64,000 nt of DNA from assembly GCF_014836845.1 (NCBI RefSeq), contig NZ_JACSQA010000015.1:19691-83690 (forward strand). Reading direction: 5' to 3'. This document shows, in pieces, positions 18,360 through 27,714 of the stretch. The stretch comes from Ureibacillus galli. Its GTDB lineage: Bacteria; Bacillota; Bacilli; Bacillales_A; Planococcaceae. The notes under the pieces are model-generated. The model was not told the DNA's origin and did not search any database. It saw only the letters and a list, made by a program, of their open reading frames with translations. Made by a program: the position numbers and the translations under genes. The first letter of the stretch is position 1; the number at the start of each line of letters is the position of its first letter.

Positions 18360-18506
18360 TTCCTCTTATCTTGTATTAGTGAATTAACTTTAAGAGTCTA
18401 ATAAAATACTTCTCGTAATGCTAACGAAGTATACACGTGAATGATTAATCGAAATTCTTTGATTACTATAATGTGTTAGTAGAAATATTTGAAAAAGGAA
18501 TGGTAG

Positions 18507-18899
18507 ATGTTGAAACGATCAAGAAACCCAGAAAACGTGCATCAACCTTTAGCCCCTTATGTACATCAAATAGAAATTACGGGTCCGCATAAATGGCTTA
18601 ACTTGTCGGGGCAAGTAGGAATGGAAGTGGATGGCAATGTGCCTCAGAATCCACTAGAGCAACTAAAATTAGCTTTAGAGAATATAAGAAGAAATCTAGA
18701 GTCTGCCGATATGGAAATTGAGAATATAACAAAGTTGGTTTTTTATTTGGTCGGTGACTTTGATGCGGAGAAGAGAAGAAAAATTATGGGGGAATTTCTA
18801 GGTGAACATCTCCCTTGTATGACAATGATTTATGTAGTGGCACTGGCATCACCCGTATTAAAAGTAGAAATTGATGCTTGGGCGTGTAAAGCCTATTAA
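18507..18899 (+). CDS. RidA/YjgF-family protein
   Basis: ATG at 18507 follows AAAAAGGAATGG. The 130-residue protein fits the RidA fold: LNLSGQVGMEVDGNVP, EQLKLALENIRRNLESADME, and a conserved end LKVEIDAWACKAY. RidA proteins hydrolyse reactive enamine/imine intermediates produced by PLP enzymes and serine/threonine dehydratases. The position of the usual catalytic arginine (around ...P.R) reads HLPCMTMIYV, so it is probably a non-canonical member. The aldehyde dehydrogenase starts 115 bases downstream and may be cotranscribed. Confidence 0.85.
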   Translation: MLKRSRNPENVHQPLAPYVHQIEITGPHKWLNLSGQVGMEVDGNVPQNPLEQLKLALENIRRNLESADMEIENITKLVFYLVGDFDAEKRRKIMGEFLGEHLPCMTMIYVVALASPVLKVEIDAWACKAY

Positions 18900-19014
18900 A
18901 AATCATAGTTTAAACTTCAACAAAATTTTGAATTGGATTAATGTCTGGGAGTTTCATACATAGAATTACTATTAGGTTAGTAATATTGACTATTTTTGAA
19001 ATGGGGTATGAAAC

Positions 19015-20442
19015 ATTCGAAACGAATTAAAGCACTTTATTAATGGTGAATGGGTTGAATCGACTGGATCAAAAACAGTTGATGTAATCAACCCAGCTAC
19101 TGAAGAAGTGATAGGTCGAATTAGTGATGGAACGATTGAAGATTTAAATAAAGCAGTTGCAGCTGCAAGAGCAGCATTTCCTTCATTTTCTCAAACTTCG
19201 AAAGAAGAACGCATTGATCTGTTAAATCGCATTGCAGATGAATATGAAAAGCGTAAAAAAGATATCGTTGAAGTGGTTACACAAGAATTGGGAGCGCCGA
19301 TTACAATCAGTGAGCATACACACTACAACATGGGCTTAGGTCATTTTCGTCAAGCAGCAAAAGAATTGGAAAGTTTCGATTTTACTGAAAGACGAGGCAG
19401 TGCGTTAATTCGTAAAGAACCAATTGGTGTGAGCGGACTTATAACACCTTGGAATTTCCCTACAAATCAGACGTCTACGAAGCTTGCTAGTGCATTCGCT
19501 GCTGGTTGTACCGTAGTGTTAAAGCCTTCTGAACTAACACCATTTGCAGCCATTATTCTAGCTGAAATTTTCCAAGCTGCTAGTTTACCAAAAGGCGTCT
19601 TTAACTTAGTGAATGGAACGGGAGAGGTCGTGGGGAATGGTATTAGTTCTCATCCAGATATTGATTTCGTATCCTTTACCGGTTCCGGAGCAGTCGGTCA
19701 AAAGATTTCAGAAAATGCATCAAAAACAATTAAGAAAGTAGCTCTGGAACTTGGAGGGAAATCCCCCCTTGTTATTCTCGATGACTACGACATGAAAGAA
19801 GCTGCTCAAATCGCCATTTCGAATGTTCTTTTCAATACGGGTCAAGTATGTGTCGCGGCCACAAGGACCCTTGTTCCAAAATCAAAACATGATGAATTCA
19901 TTGAGGCAGTGAAGGAAATCTTGCCAACTATTCCTTATGGTGATCCACTAAACAAGGGAAATATTTTCGGACCCCTTGTTTCTGAGAGACAATATAATCG
20001 CGTACAAGAATATATAAGGAAAGGGATTGAAGAAGGGGCTACCCTTGTAATTGGTGGACCTGGAAAACCGGAAGGACTTGAAAAAGGGTACTTCGTTAAA
20101 CCAACTGTGTTTACCGATGTGAAAAATGATATGGTGATTGCTCAAGAGGAAATTTTTGGACCAGTAATGTCAATCATTGCTTATGATGATATAGATCAAG
20201 CGATTGAAATCGCGAATGATACGGTGTATGGATTAGCAGGTTATGTAGTTGGTAAAGATAAAGAAAAAATAGAGAAAGTCGCATCCTCCATTCGTGCCGG
20301 CCATATTACGATTAATAATGCGCCGATGGAACTATCTGCCCCATTCGGAGGCTATAAACAATCTGGAGTCGGGCGAGAGTGGGGTAGCTATGGTATTGAG
20401 GAATACTTGGAAGTAAAATCTATACTCGGAATGCCATTATAA
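19015..20442 (+). CDS. Aldehyde dehydrogenase, probable ATT start
   Basis: Homology extends upstream of the first GTG (19108): [16 protein letters not shown], then [15 protein letters not shown] is the standard N-terminus of this family. The frame is closed by TGA at 19009, and the only codon giving a full-length protein is ATT at 19015, eight bases after GGGG at 19003-19006. From there the product has 475 residues, the normal length. Motifs include [21 protein letters not shown] (cofactor loop), LELGGKSPL (catalytic Glu) and [11 protein letters not shown] (catalytic Cys). It oxidises an aldehyde with NAD(P); the substrate is unknown. Possibly cotranscribed with ridA. Confidence 0.88.
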   Translation: MRNELKHFINGEWVESTGSKTVDVINPATEEVIGRISDGTIEDLNKAVAAARAAFPSFSQTSKEERIDLLNRIADEYEKRKKDIVEVVTQELGAPITISEHTHYNMGLGHFRQAAKELESFDFTERRGSALIRKEPIGVSGLITPWNFPTNQTSTKLASAFAAGCTVVLKPSELTPFAAIILAEIFQAASLPKGVFNLVNGTGEVVGNGISSHPDIDFVSFTGSGAVGQKISENASKTIKKVALELGGKSPLVILDDYDMKEAAQIAISNVLFNTGQVCVAATRTLVPKSKHDEFIEAVKEILPTIPYGDPLNKGNIFGPLVSERQYNRVQEYIRKGIEEGATLVIGGPGKPEGLEKGYFVKPTVFTDVKNDMVIAQEEIFGPVMSIIAYDDIDQAIEIANDTVYGLAGYVVGKDKEKIEKVASSIRAGHITINNAPMELSAPFGGYKQSGVGREWGSYGIEEYLEVKSILGMPL

Positions 20443-20493
20443 TTCGTAAAAATGATTTAAGAGGCAAGATGGCAATTGAATATTTTTCAACAT

Positions 20494-20528
20494 TCGGCAT
20501 ATTTCATTTGAAATACGCCGATTTTTTT
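20494..20528 (+). terminator. Terminator, member of the dispersed hairpin family
   Basis: TCGGCATATTTC pairs with GAAATACGCCGA around ATTT and is followed by TTTTTTT. The preceding TTTTTCAACAT matches the leader shared by other intergenic hairpins in this window. Confidence 0.85.
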
Positions 20529-20652
20529 ATTATCTTTTTTTACTAAAAAAACTGTCCGATTAAACTAGTTTATTGTAAAATGATACCACTATTGGGCATA
20601 ATGTTTTTTTCTTATACTGCACTAATTTTAATGATTGAATAAAGGGGAACTT

Positions 20653-21282
20653 ATGGAACTTAAAAACTTTATGAAGAAACATTATAACGATTTAGCTTTA
20701 ACACCTGATTTTTATCAACATTGGAGTATAGGTATACATCTTGAATTAGGTAATAATATTTATCCATTTGATGAAAATCATCAGATTAATTTAAATTTGT
20801 TTAATAAGGTGTATAAACAATTATCGGAACTTGTTCCTCTATTGTTTAAGAAAACAGATACAGTTCTAGTTGTGGTTAATACCTATCCACAGGAAACTAA
20901 AAAGATAGTATACCCTAACTTCTTTAAACGTTATGTAAAGGAACAAAAATTAAAATATTCACTACACTACCATGAATTTCAATGGCAAGATGATGAAAAT
21001 CATGTATTTGTTCAGCAAATGTCTTTATGCTGTAAAGTAACAGATTTAAAACTTGAACTTCTTTTGAAAACATTAATTCATGAGGATTTCCCTCCACTAC
21101 AGCCGCGTTTAAGGACAAAACATTGTCTATTTGCACCTGATGTATTTTTAATCAATGTTAATACGAGGTGCATTTTTCATGTATATGATGATCGGGGATG
21201 TGAAGTGATCAATAGGAATCTAGAACTACATGAAAAACTAGTTGAAAGATTGAAGGAATGGGAAATGCAAGCAAAACCTTAA
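20653..21282 (+). CDS. DUF3885-like hypothetical protein
   Basis: ATG at 20653 follows AAGGGG. The 209-residue cytosolic protein has the DUF3885 pattern: HWSIGIHLELGNN near the N-terminus and CIFHVYDDRGCEVINRN near the C-terminus. The family has no known function; members occur as single genes in many Bacillaceae and are sometimes near polymorphic toxin loci. A hairpin with AAAGCA/TGCTTT arms near 21327-21364 may end transcription. Confidence 0.7.
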   Translation: MELKNFMKKHYNDLALTPDFYQHWSIGIHLELGNNIYPFDENHQINLNLFNKVYKQLSELVPLLFKKTDTVLVVVNTYPQETKKIVYPNFFKRYVKEQKLKYSLHYHEFQWQDDENHVFVQQMSLCCKVTDLKLELLLKTLIHEDFPPLQPRLRTKHCLFAPDVFLINVNTRCIFHVYDDRGCEVINRNLELHEKLVERLKEWEMQAKP

Positions 21283-21878
21283 CCTATACGATGGATAGTA
21301 ATTGCTTAAGAAAATAAAACTTTTAAAAGCACTTTAAGAAAATGAATTAATCTTAAGATGCTTTATTATTTAATTTAACCAGTTCCTCAATCCATCTATT
21401 CCGATTTTTCTAGATAGAGAAATTATTGTTCTGTTAGAAAATAGTAGAAAGGGGATTCGAACTTTCATATATAGGTGAACATTGCTATTAGAAGTTTTTA
21501 CTTATATTCTATTGTAATTTTATAGTCAAAACTGTTTGTCTTTCTTCATAGATGTTATTTAAATTATGTCCTAATATCGTCAATAATTACTACTCAATTT
21601 ATTGTTGATAAGCAGAATGGTAACGATATTTTTAATCTATAATATTTTAAGATAGTAAAAAACGAATTAACAAGTAGAATCGGATAATTTAGACTGTAAA
21701 ATGAGACTCAAAAATGTTTAAATTCACATTTAAAAAAGATGAATCTTTCTATTTAATCAATAAATAGAAAGCCATTAATTATTTTCAAATAATGTGAAAA
21801 ATCGTAAATAATACCCATTGTATACAATTTGTAAACAAGTTACATTGAAAGTAAGAAAATTTAGTAAAGAGATAATTT
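21283..21878. other. Intergenic region upstream of the riboswitch
   Basis: No gene is visible in these 600 AT-rich bases. It holds a likely terminator of the DUF3885-like gene (21327-21364) and a perfect 11-bp hairpin at 21745-21771 (CTTTCTATTTA, loop ATCAA, TAAATAGAAAG). The promoter of the riboswitch transcript must lie near its right end, but I cannot fix its boxes. Confidence 0.5.
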
Positions 21879-21977
21879 TCGTACGATAATAGCAAACCCA
21901 CTGAAAGGTGGCGACGCAAAGCTATAGGGGCTAAAGTGGCAAATTAAACCACCATGCCAGCCAGTTGCCGAATACGA
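21879..21977 (+). promoter_or_regulatory. Cyclic di-GMP-I (GEMM) riboswitch aptamer
   Basis: The core matches the GEMM-I consensus: AGCAAACCCA, a P1b hairpin with a GAAA tetraloop (CCACTGAAAGGTGG), GACGCAAAGC, a GGGGCTAAAG segment, a second arm (GTGG...CCAC) and ATGCCAGCCAGTTGCCG. The outer stem is TCGTA (21879-21883) with TACGA (21973-21977). A terminator follows directly, so transcription of the downstream region should respond to cyclic di-GMP. The next ORF is broken, and metA lies 350 bases on. Confidence 0.85.
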
Positions 21978-22016
21978 CGGATCCTCCGTCTATTTCATCA
22001 TGGGCGGGGGTTTTTT
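21976..22016 (+). terminator. Riboswitch expression platform: competing hairpin and terminator
   Basis: CCTCCGTC (21983-21990) can pair with GGCGGGGG (22003-22010) to give a terminator followed by TTTTTT. The same TCCGTC can instead pair with GACGGA (21976-21981). The latter hairpin also overlaps the outer aptamer stem, so the three structures are mutually exclusive. Confidence 0.75.
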
Positions 22017-22054
22017 GTGTCTTATTGGGCAATCTCTTTAAAGGAGGTGAACGA

Positions 22055-22320
22055 ATAAAAAATAGTGAAATAGAACCTTTCATAAAATGCTTAAAAAACA
22101 TCACAATAAAACAGAACTGGCGTTATGGCATGAAGTATCTGTTTTAAAAGATGACCAAGCAATATTCGAATATATCAATTGTCATTTGAAAGCAGGTCTT
22201 CTCCCTTATTCTGAGTTAACTATGACAGCTATTAAATTTTATTGGTCAGCTATATATTTGGGTAATTTTATACTCTATTTATCTATAAAAGTTTGTATTT
22301 GCACAAATAATAGTATTGGG
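22055..22320 (+). pseudogene. Broken ORF directly under the c-di-GMP riboswitch
   Basis: AAAGGAGGTGAACGA is a perfect ribosome binding site, but the codon at proper spacing is ATA (22055). That frame reads [14 protein letters not shown] and then drifts to a stop at 22147. Shifting frame near 22087-22095 gives a helical, gene-like stretch ([20 protein letters not shown], then [17 protein letters not shown]) that runs without a stop into metA. The likely history is one small protein of about 75 residues, now with a lost start, a frameshift and no stop of its own. No family is recognised. Confidence 0.5.
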
Positions 22321-22329
22321 GGAACAAAA

Positions 22330-23268
22330 ATGCCAATCAATATTCCAAAGAACTTACCAGCTGGTGAAATTTTACGCAAAGAAAAAATTTTCGTTATGGA
22401 AGAGGAACGTGCAAAAACGCAACAAATTCGACCACTGAACATTTTAGTTTGTAATTTAATGCCAGAGAAAGAGAAAACAGAGTTGCAACTTTTGCGCTTA
22501 CTCGGGAATACACCGCTTCAAACGAATGTTACATTTTTAAATACAGCTACATACTCGTCTAAAAACGTTTCAAAAACACATTTAGACACCTTTTATAAAA
22601 CGTTCAACGAAATTAAACATCGACGTTTCGATGGTATGATTATTACAGGGACACCAGTTGAACTAATGGAATTTGAAGAAGTTGCTTTTTGGGAAGAACT
22701 TACAGAAATTATGGAATGGGCAAAGATTAATGTAACATCATGTATGTATATTTGTTGGGGAGCACAAGCAGCTCTTTACTATCACTTTGGAATTGATAAA
22801 TTCCTACTTCCTATAAAGTGTTCAGGTATTTATTCTCATGTTATTACAGATTTAAAAGTCGATTTAGTACGTGGATTTAGTGATGAATTTGATGCACCGC
22901 ATTCACGTCGCACGTCCGTTTCATTAGAGAATGTACGTAACTGTCCAGAATTACGATTATTAAGCTATTCAGATGAAGTTGGTCCGTTTATTATCCAATC
23001 CACTGACAGTAAGCATATTATGATCACGGGACATTTAGAATATGATGCCACAACTTTGGCAGATGAATATAAACGGGATGTGGCAAAAGGAGAAAATGTG
23101 GAGTTACCAGTGAATTACTTCCCAGATAACGACCCAACGAAAACACCGAAAAATACTTGGCGTACCCATGCTAATTTACTTTTTTATAATTGGTTAAACT
23201 TTTATGTTTACCAAGAAACACCTTATGATTGGCAATATGTCGATGATTTAGTTGAATTGCAAATTTAA
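22330..23268 (+). CDS. metA: Homoserine O-acyltransferase MetA
   Basis: ATG at 22330 follows GGGGGAAC. The 312-residue protein matches MetA along its length: [67 protein letters not shown] with the catalytic cysteine, ITGHLEYD with the catalytic histidine, and [16 protein letters not shown] at the end. It acylates homoserine (in Bacillus usually with acetyl-CoA) as the first committed step to methionine. No S-box or T-box lies upstream; the only RNA control seen is the c-di-GMP-I element 350 bases away. The frame is open upstream of the start into the broken ORF. Confidence 0.95.
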   Translation: MPINIPKNLPAGEILRKEKIFVMEEERAKTQQIRPLNILVCNLMPEKEKTELQLLRLLGNTPLQTNVTFLNTATYSSKNVSKTHLDTFYKTFNEIKHRRFDGMIITGTPVELMEFEEVAFWEELTEIMEWAKINVTSCMYICWGAQAALYYHFGIDKFLLPIKCSGIYSHVITDLKVDLVRGFSDEFDAPHSRRTSVSLENVRNCPELRLLSYSDEVGPFIIQSTDSKHIMITGHLEYDATTLADEYKRDVAKGENVELPVNYFPDNDPTKTPKNTWRTHANLLFYNWLNFYVYQETPYDWQYVDDLVELQI

Positions 23269-23289
23269 TATGTTTTAATCGAAGACGAA

Positions 23290-23329
23290 AAAGTCTATAT
23301 ACATTGATCATTCAATGTATATAGACTTT
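23290..23329. terminator. Strong hairpin between convergent metA and 23362 gene
   Basis: A perfect 17-bp stem, AAAGTCTATATACATTG with its complement, closes a six-base loop. It lacks a long T tract but sits exactly between two convergent genes. Confidence 0.75.
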
Positions 23330-23361
23330 AGAACAACTATGTTGAAATAATCTTCTAAATA

Positions 23362-24009
23362 CTACTCGTTTAATCTTTCCCCAAATTTATTATAAATATA
23401 AATCTTTACAATTCTTTCTTTAAGGTAATTTGAAGTGAATTGATCCTTTAAAATTTTATTTATATTAGCTTCTATTTCTTTACCTATACTTGTAGGTTCT
23501 TCTCCATTTAATAAAGTATTTACTTCAATAATTAGATTTTGAGATGAATCAGTTATAGCTATGTCTTTTATTTGATTCGGATAGGATTCCGTTAAACTTT
23601 CTTGTATTGTTTTCGTCATTTCAAATCGCAATTCCATTACTTCTTTGGCCTCCACGTTTAAAAATGAACCGATTTTATTTTTTTCTACTTTAACGGAGTA
23701 ATCTTTAAATGGAGTTGATTTCACTACTTCTTTAACAAGCGATTCGACTTCATTCTTTACGGATTCATAGTATTCTTGACTGCCATTAATCGGAATTATA
23801 ATTTCATTCAATGTACCGTTATGGTTCGAAGCTGTACTAGTCGCTCCGATGTTATATTTTCCATTTAATACATTTTGAATATTTACAAATAATTTAATAG
23901 TTTCTTTATCTGATGGATGACGATCTGTTTCAGCTTGAGGAAGATATATAAAAGTGAAAATAACGCCAAATATTAATAAAAAGCCACCAACGAAAACAAT
24001 TTTATTCGT
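23362..24009 (-). CDS. Membrane-anchored hypothetical protein, probable ACG start
   Basis: On the minus strand GGAGG (spacing seven) precedes ACG at 24009, after which the frame is open for 215 codons: NKIVFVGGFLLIFGVIFTF is a signal anchor, then an acidic extracytoplasmic region with two repeated-looking alpha/beta units (about residues 65-135 and 140-210, EYYESVKNEVESLVKEVVKS and IEANINKILKDQF). The first standard start codon in frame is TTG at 23811, which would remove the membrane anchor. Either ACG is used or the gene has lost its ATG. It may belong to DUF4030-like proteins, with low certainty. Confidence 0.6.
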   Translation of the reverse strand, partial: TNKIVFVGGFLLIFGVIFTFIYLPQAETDRHPSDKETIKLFVNIQNVLNGKYNIGATSTASNHNGTLNEIIIPINGSQEYYESVKNEVESLVKEVVKSTPFKDYSVKVEKNKIGSFLNVEAKEVMELRFEMTKTIQESLTESYPNQIKDIAITDSSQNLIIEVNTLLNGEEPTSIGKEIEANINKILKDQFTSNYLKERIVKIYIYNKFGERLNE

Positions 24010-24411
24010 TTCTATTCCTCCTTATGTTACTAGATTGTATGATTTTTTTTCAAAAAAATGAGAGTATTGCTCTTCGTTAACTGACAATATCTTTTAGTTC
24101 ATAACGTTTATAATAAATCGTCATTTTTTATTTGGTATACTAAAAATGAAACATCTTGATTATCAACAACTGATTATAAAAGTATAAGTCCTAGTACAGT
24201 CATCAATTTTAAAAATTTCTTATTCTAAAAATAATAAGGACTATTGGTGGAACAAACTTTGCTAGGCAATTAGGGTACAACCCTCTAACTGGTTTATTAA
24301 GAAATAGGAATGTTTCTATCAGAAAAAGGGAATTTATAAACCTTTTTGGGTGACTACTCCCGGTTTAAATCGTTTATGTAGTGGATAATAACTTATTAAA
24401 GGTGGAAAAGT
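24010..24411. other. Intergenic region
   Basis: About 400 AT-rich bases between divergent genes. It should hold promoters for both, but I see no gene, clear operator or strong hairpin. Confidence 0.4.
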
Positions 24412-25377
24412 ATGTCTAAAATTGATAATGTACTTGCAATATTATGGATGCTTCGTTCAGGTGAAAAAATTACTGCCAAGGAAATATCGGAAAAATTAGA
24501 GATGAATATTAGAACTGTATATCGGTATATGGATACACTTTCAATGAGTGGGGTTCCTATCATTTCTGAGCCCGGGCATAATGGTGGTTATACTTTATTA
24601 AATAATTTTATTGAAGCTCCACTTTTTTTTGATTTTGAAGAGCAAACTGCATTAATTCATGCTGCTGTTTTTGCAGAAGAAGCCGGATATTATGGAGGTG
24701 AAGCTCTAAAAAGGGCAATTTCGAAGCTGAGGAAGTATTCAAACAAAGAGCAAGAAACAAAGATAAATCAACAATTAACGAGTCTCGAAGTGATAAACGG
24801 ATTTAGTTCCTTCTCTTTGGAAAATGCCCTAAATGTACTGGATCGGGCTATAGCCGATGATTACTCTGTAAAATTTCTTTACCATAAAAGTGACGATGAC
24901 CAATCAAAATATCGGTTAGTTGATCCATACAAGATAATTTATTGGAATAATAAGTGGTACATCATTGGATACTGTCATATGAGAAAGGATATTCGTAGTT
25001 TTAGAGTAAATCGACTGGAAAGTTTAAAGCTAACGGAAAATAAGTTTGAACGGCCAGAAAATTTTTCATCACGTCACTTATTTTTGAAAAATCTACTTCC
25101 AACCATAAAAGATAAGGAAGAAACAATGAATTTGGTTATTGGAGGAAATTCGAGATCTTTGGATGATCTTTGCCAACACTGGTATTTAGGACATTATTTA
25201 CAAGAAAGAACTTCAACACAAGCCGTATTTCGTCTTGAAAAAGATCAAATCGATACATATATCCCTTACTTTCTATTATCTTACGGTAAATCGATTCACA
25301 TTGATGAACCAATAAGTCTTAAGGATAGACTTATTGAAGTTCTGTCAGAATTAATAAAATTTCATCAACAACAATAA
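24412..25377 (+). CDS. YafY-type transcriptional regulator (HTH and WYL domains)
   Basis: ATG at 24412 follows AAAGGTGGAAAAGT. The 321-residue protein has an N-terminal HTH_11 domain (about 5-60: MLRSGEKITAKEISEKLEMN, then TVYRYMDTLSMSGVPIISEP), a WYL domain (about 140-210: VKFLYHK, VDPYKIIYWNNKWYIIGYCH, IRSFRVNRL) and a C-terminal WCX-type extension. Such proteins sense nucleic acid or small ligands and often repress a neighbouring gene. The closest candidate is the DJ-1/PfpI gene downstream, though a terminator separates them. Confidence 0.9.
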   Translation: MSKIDNVLAILWMLRSGEKITAKEISEKLEMNIRTVYRYMDTLSMSGVPIISEPGHNGGYTLLNNFIEAPLFFDFEEQTALIHAAVFAEEAGYYGGEALKRAISKLRKYSNKEQETKINQQLTSLEVINGFSSFSLENALNVLDRAIADDYSVKFLYHKSDDDQSKYRLVDPYKIIYWNNKWYIIGYCHMRKDIRSFRVNRLESLKLTENKFERPENFSSRHLFLKNLLPTIKDKEETMNLVIGGNSRSLDDLCQHWYLGHYLQERTSTQAVFRLEKDQIDTYIPYFLLSYGKSIHIDEPISLKDRLIEVLSELIKFHQQQ

Positions 25378-25411
25378 AACTTCCCTGACGTAAGTTGTCA
25401 GGGAAGTTTTA
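25376..25411 (+). terminator. Rho-independent terminator after the YafY-type gene
   Basis: AAAACTTCCCTGAC pairs perfectly with GTCAGGGAAGTTTT around GTAAGTT. The 14-bp stem ends in its own T run. Confidence 0.88.
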
Positions 25412-25451
25412 TTATACTTGGGTTATATCAAATGTGAATGGAGTGTTTTGA

Positions 25452-26081
25452 ATGCAAACAAAAAAAGCTTATCTTTATGTATTTAATACAATGTCAGATT
25501 GGGAATATGGTTATTTAGTTGCTGAACTAAACTCAGGAAGGTATTTCAAAAAAGGTTTAACCCCTTTAAAAGTAGTTACAATAGGATTGAATAAAGAAAT
25601 CATTACTACGATGGGAGGACTACGTATAAAACCCGACCTTTCCCTAGATGAATGTGGTTTTGATAGCAAAGATCTTTTAATTGTGCCAGGGGGGACTACT
25701 TGGGGCGAAGAAATTCATCAACCTATATTAGAGAAAATAGAGGCGGCATTAAAGCTTGGAACGATTGTTGCTGCCATTTGTGGTGCAACACTAGCATTAG
25801 CGAATAAGGGATTCCTAGATTCAAGAAGACATACTAGTAACGATTTAGAGTATATTAAAATGACTTGTCCTAATTATAAAGGTGAAAAATATTATGAAAT
25901 GGAACCTGTAGTTTCTGATACGAATTTAATTACTGCATCAGGTATAGCTCCTCTGGAATTTGCAAGGGAAGTTCTAAAAAAGTTAGATGTAATTGCACCC
26001 GAAACGTTACACTCTTGGTATCACCTAAATAAAACACATCAACCTGAATACTTTTTCCAGTTAATGAATTCAATAAGTTGA
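25452..26081 (+). CDS. DJ-1/PfpI-family protein
   Basis: TTG-rich upstream GGAGTG precedes ATG at 25452. The 209-residue protein has the class I glutamine amidotransferase-like fold: YVFNTMSDWEYGYLVAEL, LLIVPGGTTWGEEIH and the nucleophile elbow AAICGATLALA with the reactive cysteine. The C-terminal part (ITASGIAPLEFAREVLKKLD) is typical of the YdeA/YoaZ group in Bacillus. Members act as stress-related hydrolases or glyoxalases; the substrate here is unknown. Confidence 0.88.
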   Translation: MQTKKAYLYVFNTMSDWEYGYLVAELNSGRYFKKGLTPLKVVTIGLNKEIITTMGGLRIKPDLSLDECGFDSKDLLIVPGGTTWGEEIHQPILEKIEAALKLGTIVAAICGATLALANKGFLDSRRHTSNDLEYIKMTCPNYKGEKYYEMEPVVSDTNLITASGIAPLEFAREVLKKLDVIAPETLHSWYHLNKTHQPEYFFQLMNSIS

Positions 26082-26259
26082 TAAAAGTGACTCTTTAAGC
26101 CCCTAGACCTATGAAATTTCATACTGAGGTACCTATTTTTTATGTTTAAAGGAATATATTGTAAAAATTAATACTTTTAGGAATAGCAAAATCTTTTGTC
26201 TCTACTTCAATAGGATTTGGTTTTCCTAACTTTCAATTTAATGATGGGGTGAAATTGCT

Positions 26260-27714
26260 TTGATGAAAGTTCTCCGTGTTCCATACAAATTCTGTTTCAT
26301 TATTTTATGTTGTACTATATTTCTACCTATTAAATTAGTAACAGCAAACCAAATTTCCGATAAAACAATAGAGAACCAGTTAGATGCTTATATTATATCG
26401 TATTTGGAAGAATATCAAGTTCCTGGTGCTTCAGTTGCTATCATTCAAAACAATGAATATTTTTATAAAAAATCGTGGGGAATAACTGGAGAATCACAAG
26501 AAAAGGTTACGACAGAAACGCCTTTTACAATTGGTTCTATTAGCAAATCATTAACAGGTTTAGCAATCATGAAGCTCATTGATGCGAACATAATTGAACT
26601 AGACGATCCAGTACAAAAACATATACCTTGGTTTAAACTTGAAGTTAAGCAAGGAGAAGCTCAAATAACAATCAAACATTTACTTACCCAAACGAGTGGA
26701 TTTAGTACTTATACAGGGTTATCTATTTCAGATAAAGAATCTTTAGATTTAAATGCAATTAAAAATAATGTAAAGAGTTTATCAAACGTTAAACTTACTA
26801 GTTTACCTGGAAAAAAACATCAATACAGTAATGCCAACTTTTTAATTCTTGGGGCGCTTATTGAAGAAGTAACAAATCAAACATATGCAGAGTACATGGA
26901 ACAAAATGTATTTAAACCTTTAGGTATGAAGAATGCAGCAGCAGATTACGAAACTGCCTTAGAAAAGGGATATTTAACAGGTTACCAGTCATGGTTCGGT
27001 ATACCTCAGAAAAGTTCCGTAACATATGATAATGGTGGAGCACCATATGGATATATAACGGCAAGTGTAGAAGATTTAGTACAATACATCAAATTTCTAA
27101 GTGGGAAAGATTATATTGGTTATTTAAGTGAATACACAATGAATCAATATAAAACTCCTCATATACAAACAGGTGAAAATCGTTATTATGGCTTAGGAAT
27201 AAGAATTTCAAACCCAGGGACTGAAGAAAAAATATTTTGGCACTCAGGTTCAACACCTGATTCACATGCAGAAATGTTTTATATTCCGAAAAGCGATTGG
27301 GGTGTAGTAATACTTACAAATAAAAATAACCAGTTAGAAGAAGAAGGATTATATTACCTTAAATCAGGTATTATTAATATTTTAAATGGGAATCAACCAG
27401 TGAGTATTCCAAAAAATACACAAACTGTCCAATTTTTTATCGTTGGGATTATTAGTTTGCTATTTTTGTTATCGATTTATTTATTAATTAAATTAAAGTC
27501 AAAAACATCAAGCAAAAATCGTTTATGGGCTATGTTAGGTTTTGTATGTTTAATAGTATCGGCCATTCTTGTACCATTATTTTTGAAATTTGTACAATCA
27601 CCATGGCACTCAATCAAAATGTTTGCTCCTGACATAGCATTATTAACAATCATAATGGTTTTCTTCTTGGCACTGAATGGTTTGTTAGCGATTAGATTAT
27701 CATTTAAGAAGTAA
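26260..27714 (+). CDS. Serine hydrolase, beta-lactamase/PBP4* family, membrane-attached
   Basis: GGGGTGAAA precedes TTG at 26260 by ten bases; ATG at 26263 is also possible. The 484-residue protein has a signal peptide (about 1-28), a class C beta-lactamase-like domain (about 35-370) and three C-terminal transmembrane helices. The catalytic motifs are all visible: IGSISKSLTG (SxxK), YSNANF (YxN) and WHSGSTPD (HxG). Such proteins are D-stereospecific esterases or peptidases acting outside the membrane. The C-terminal helices set it apart from simple secreted members. Confidence 0.9.
   Translation: MMKVLRVPYKFCFIILCCTIFLPIKLVTANQISDKTIENQLDAYIISYLEEYQVPGASVAIIQNNEYFYKKSWGITGESQEKVTTETPFTIGSISKSLTGLAIMKLIDANIIELDDPVQKHIPWFKLEVKQGEAQITIKHLLTQTSGFSTYTGLSISDKESLDLNAIKNNVKSLSNVKLTSLPGKKHQYSNANFLILGALIEEVTNQTYAEYMEQNVFKPLGMKNAAADYETALEKGYLTGYQSWFGIPQKSSVTYDNGGAPYGYITASVEDLVQYIKFLSGKDYIGYLSEYTMNQYKTPHIQTGENRYYGLGIRISNPGTEEKIFWHSGSTPDSHAEMFYIPKSDWGVVILTNKNNQLEEEGLYYLKSGIINILNGNQPVSIPKNTQTVQFFIVGIISLLFLLSIYLLIKLKSKTSSKNRLWAMLGFVCLIVSAILVPLFLKFVQSPWHSIKMFAPDIALLTIIMVFFLALNGLLAIRLSFKK

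Noticed and set aside
21283..22330. S-box or T-box leader expected before metA
   Set aside because: No SAM-I or T-box conserved segments are present; the only recognisable RNA is the c-di-GMP-I aptamer.
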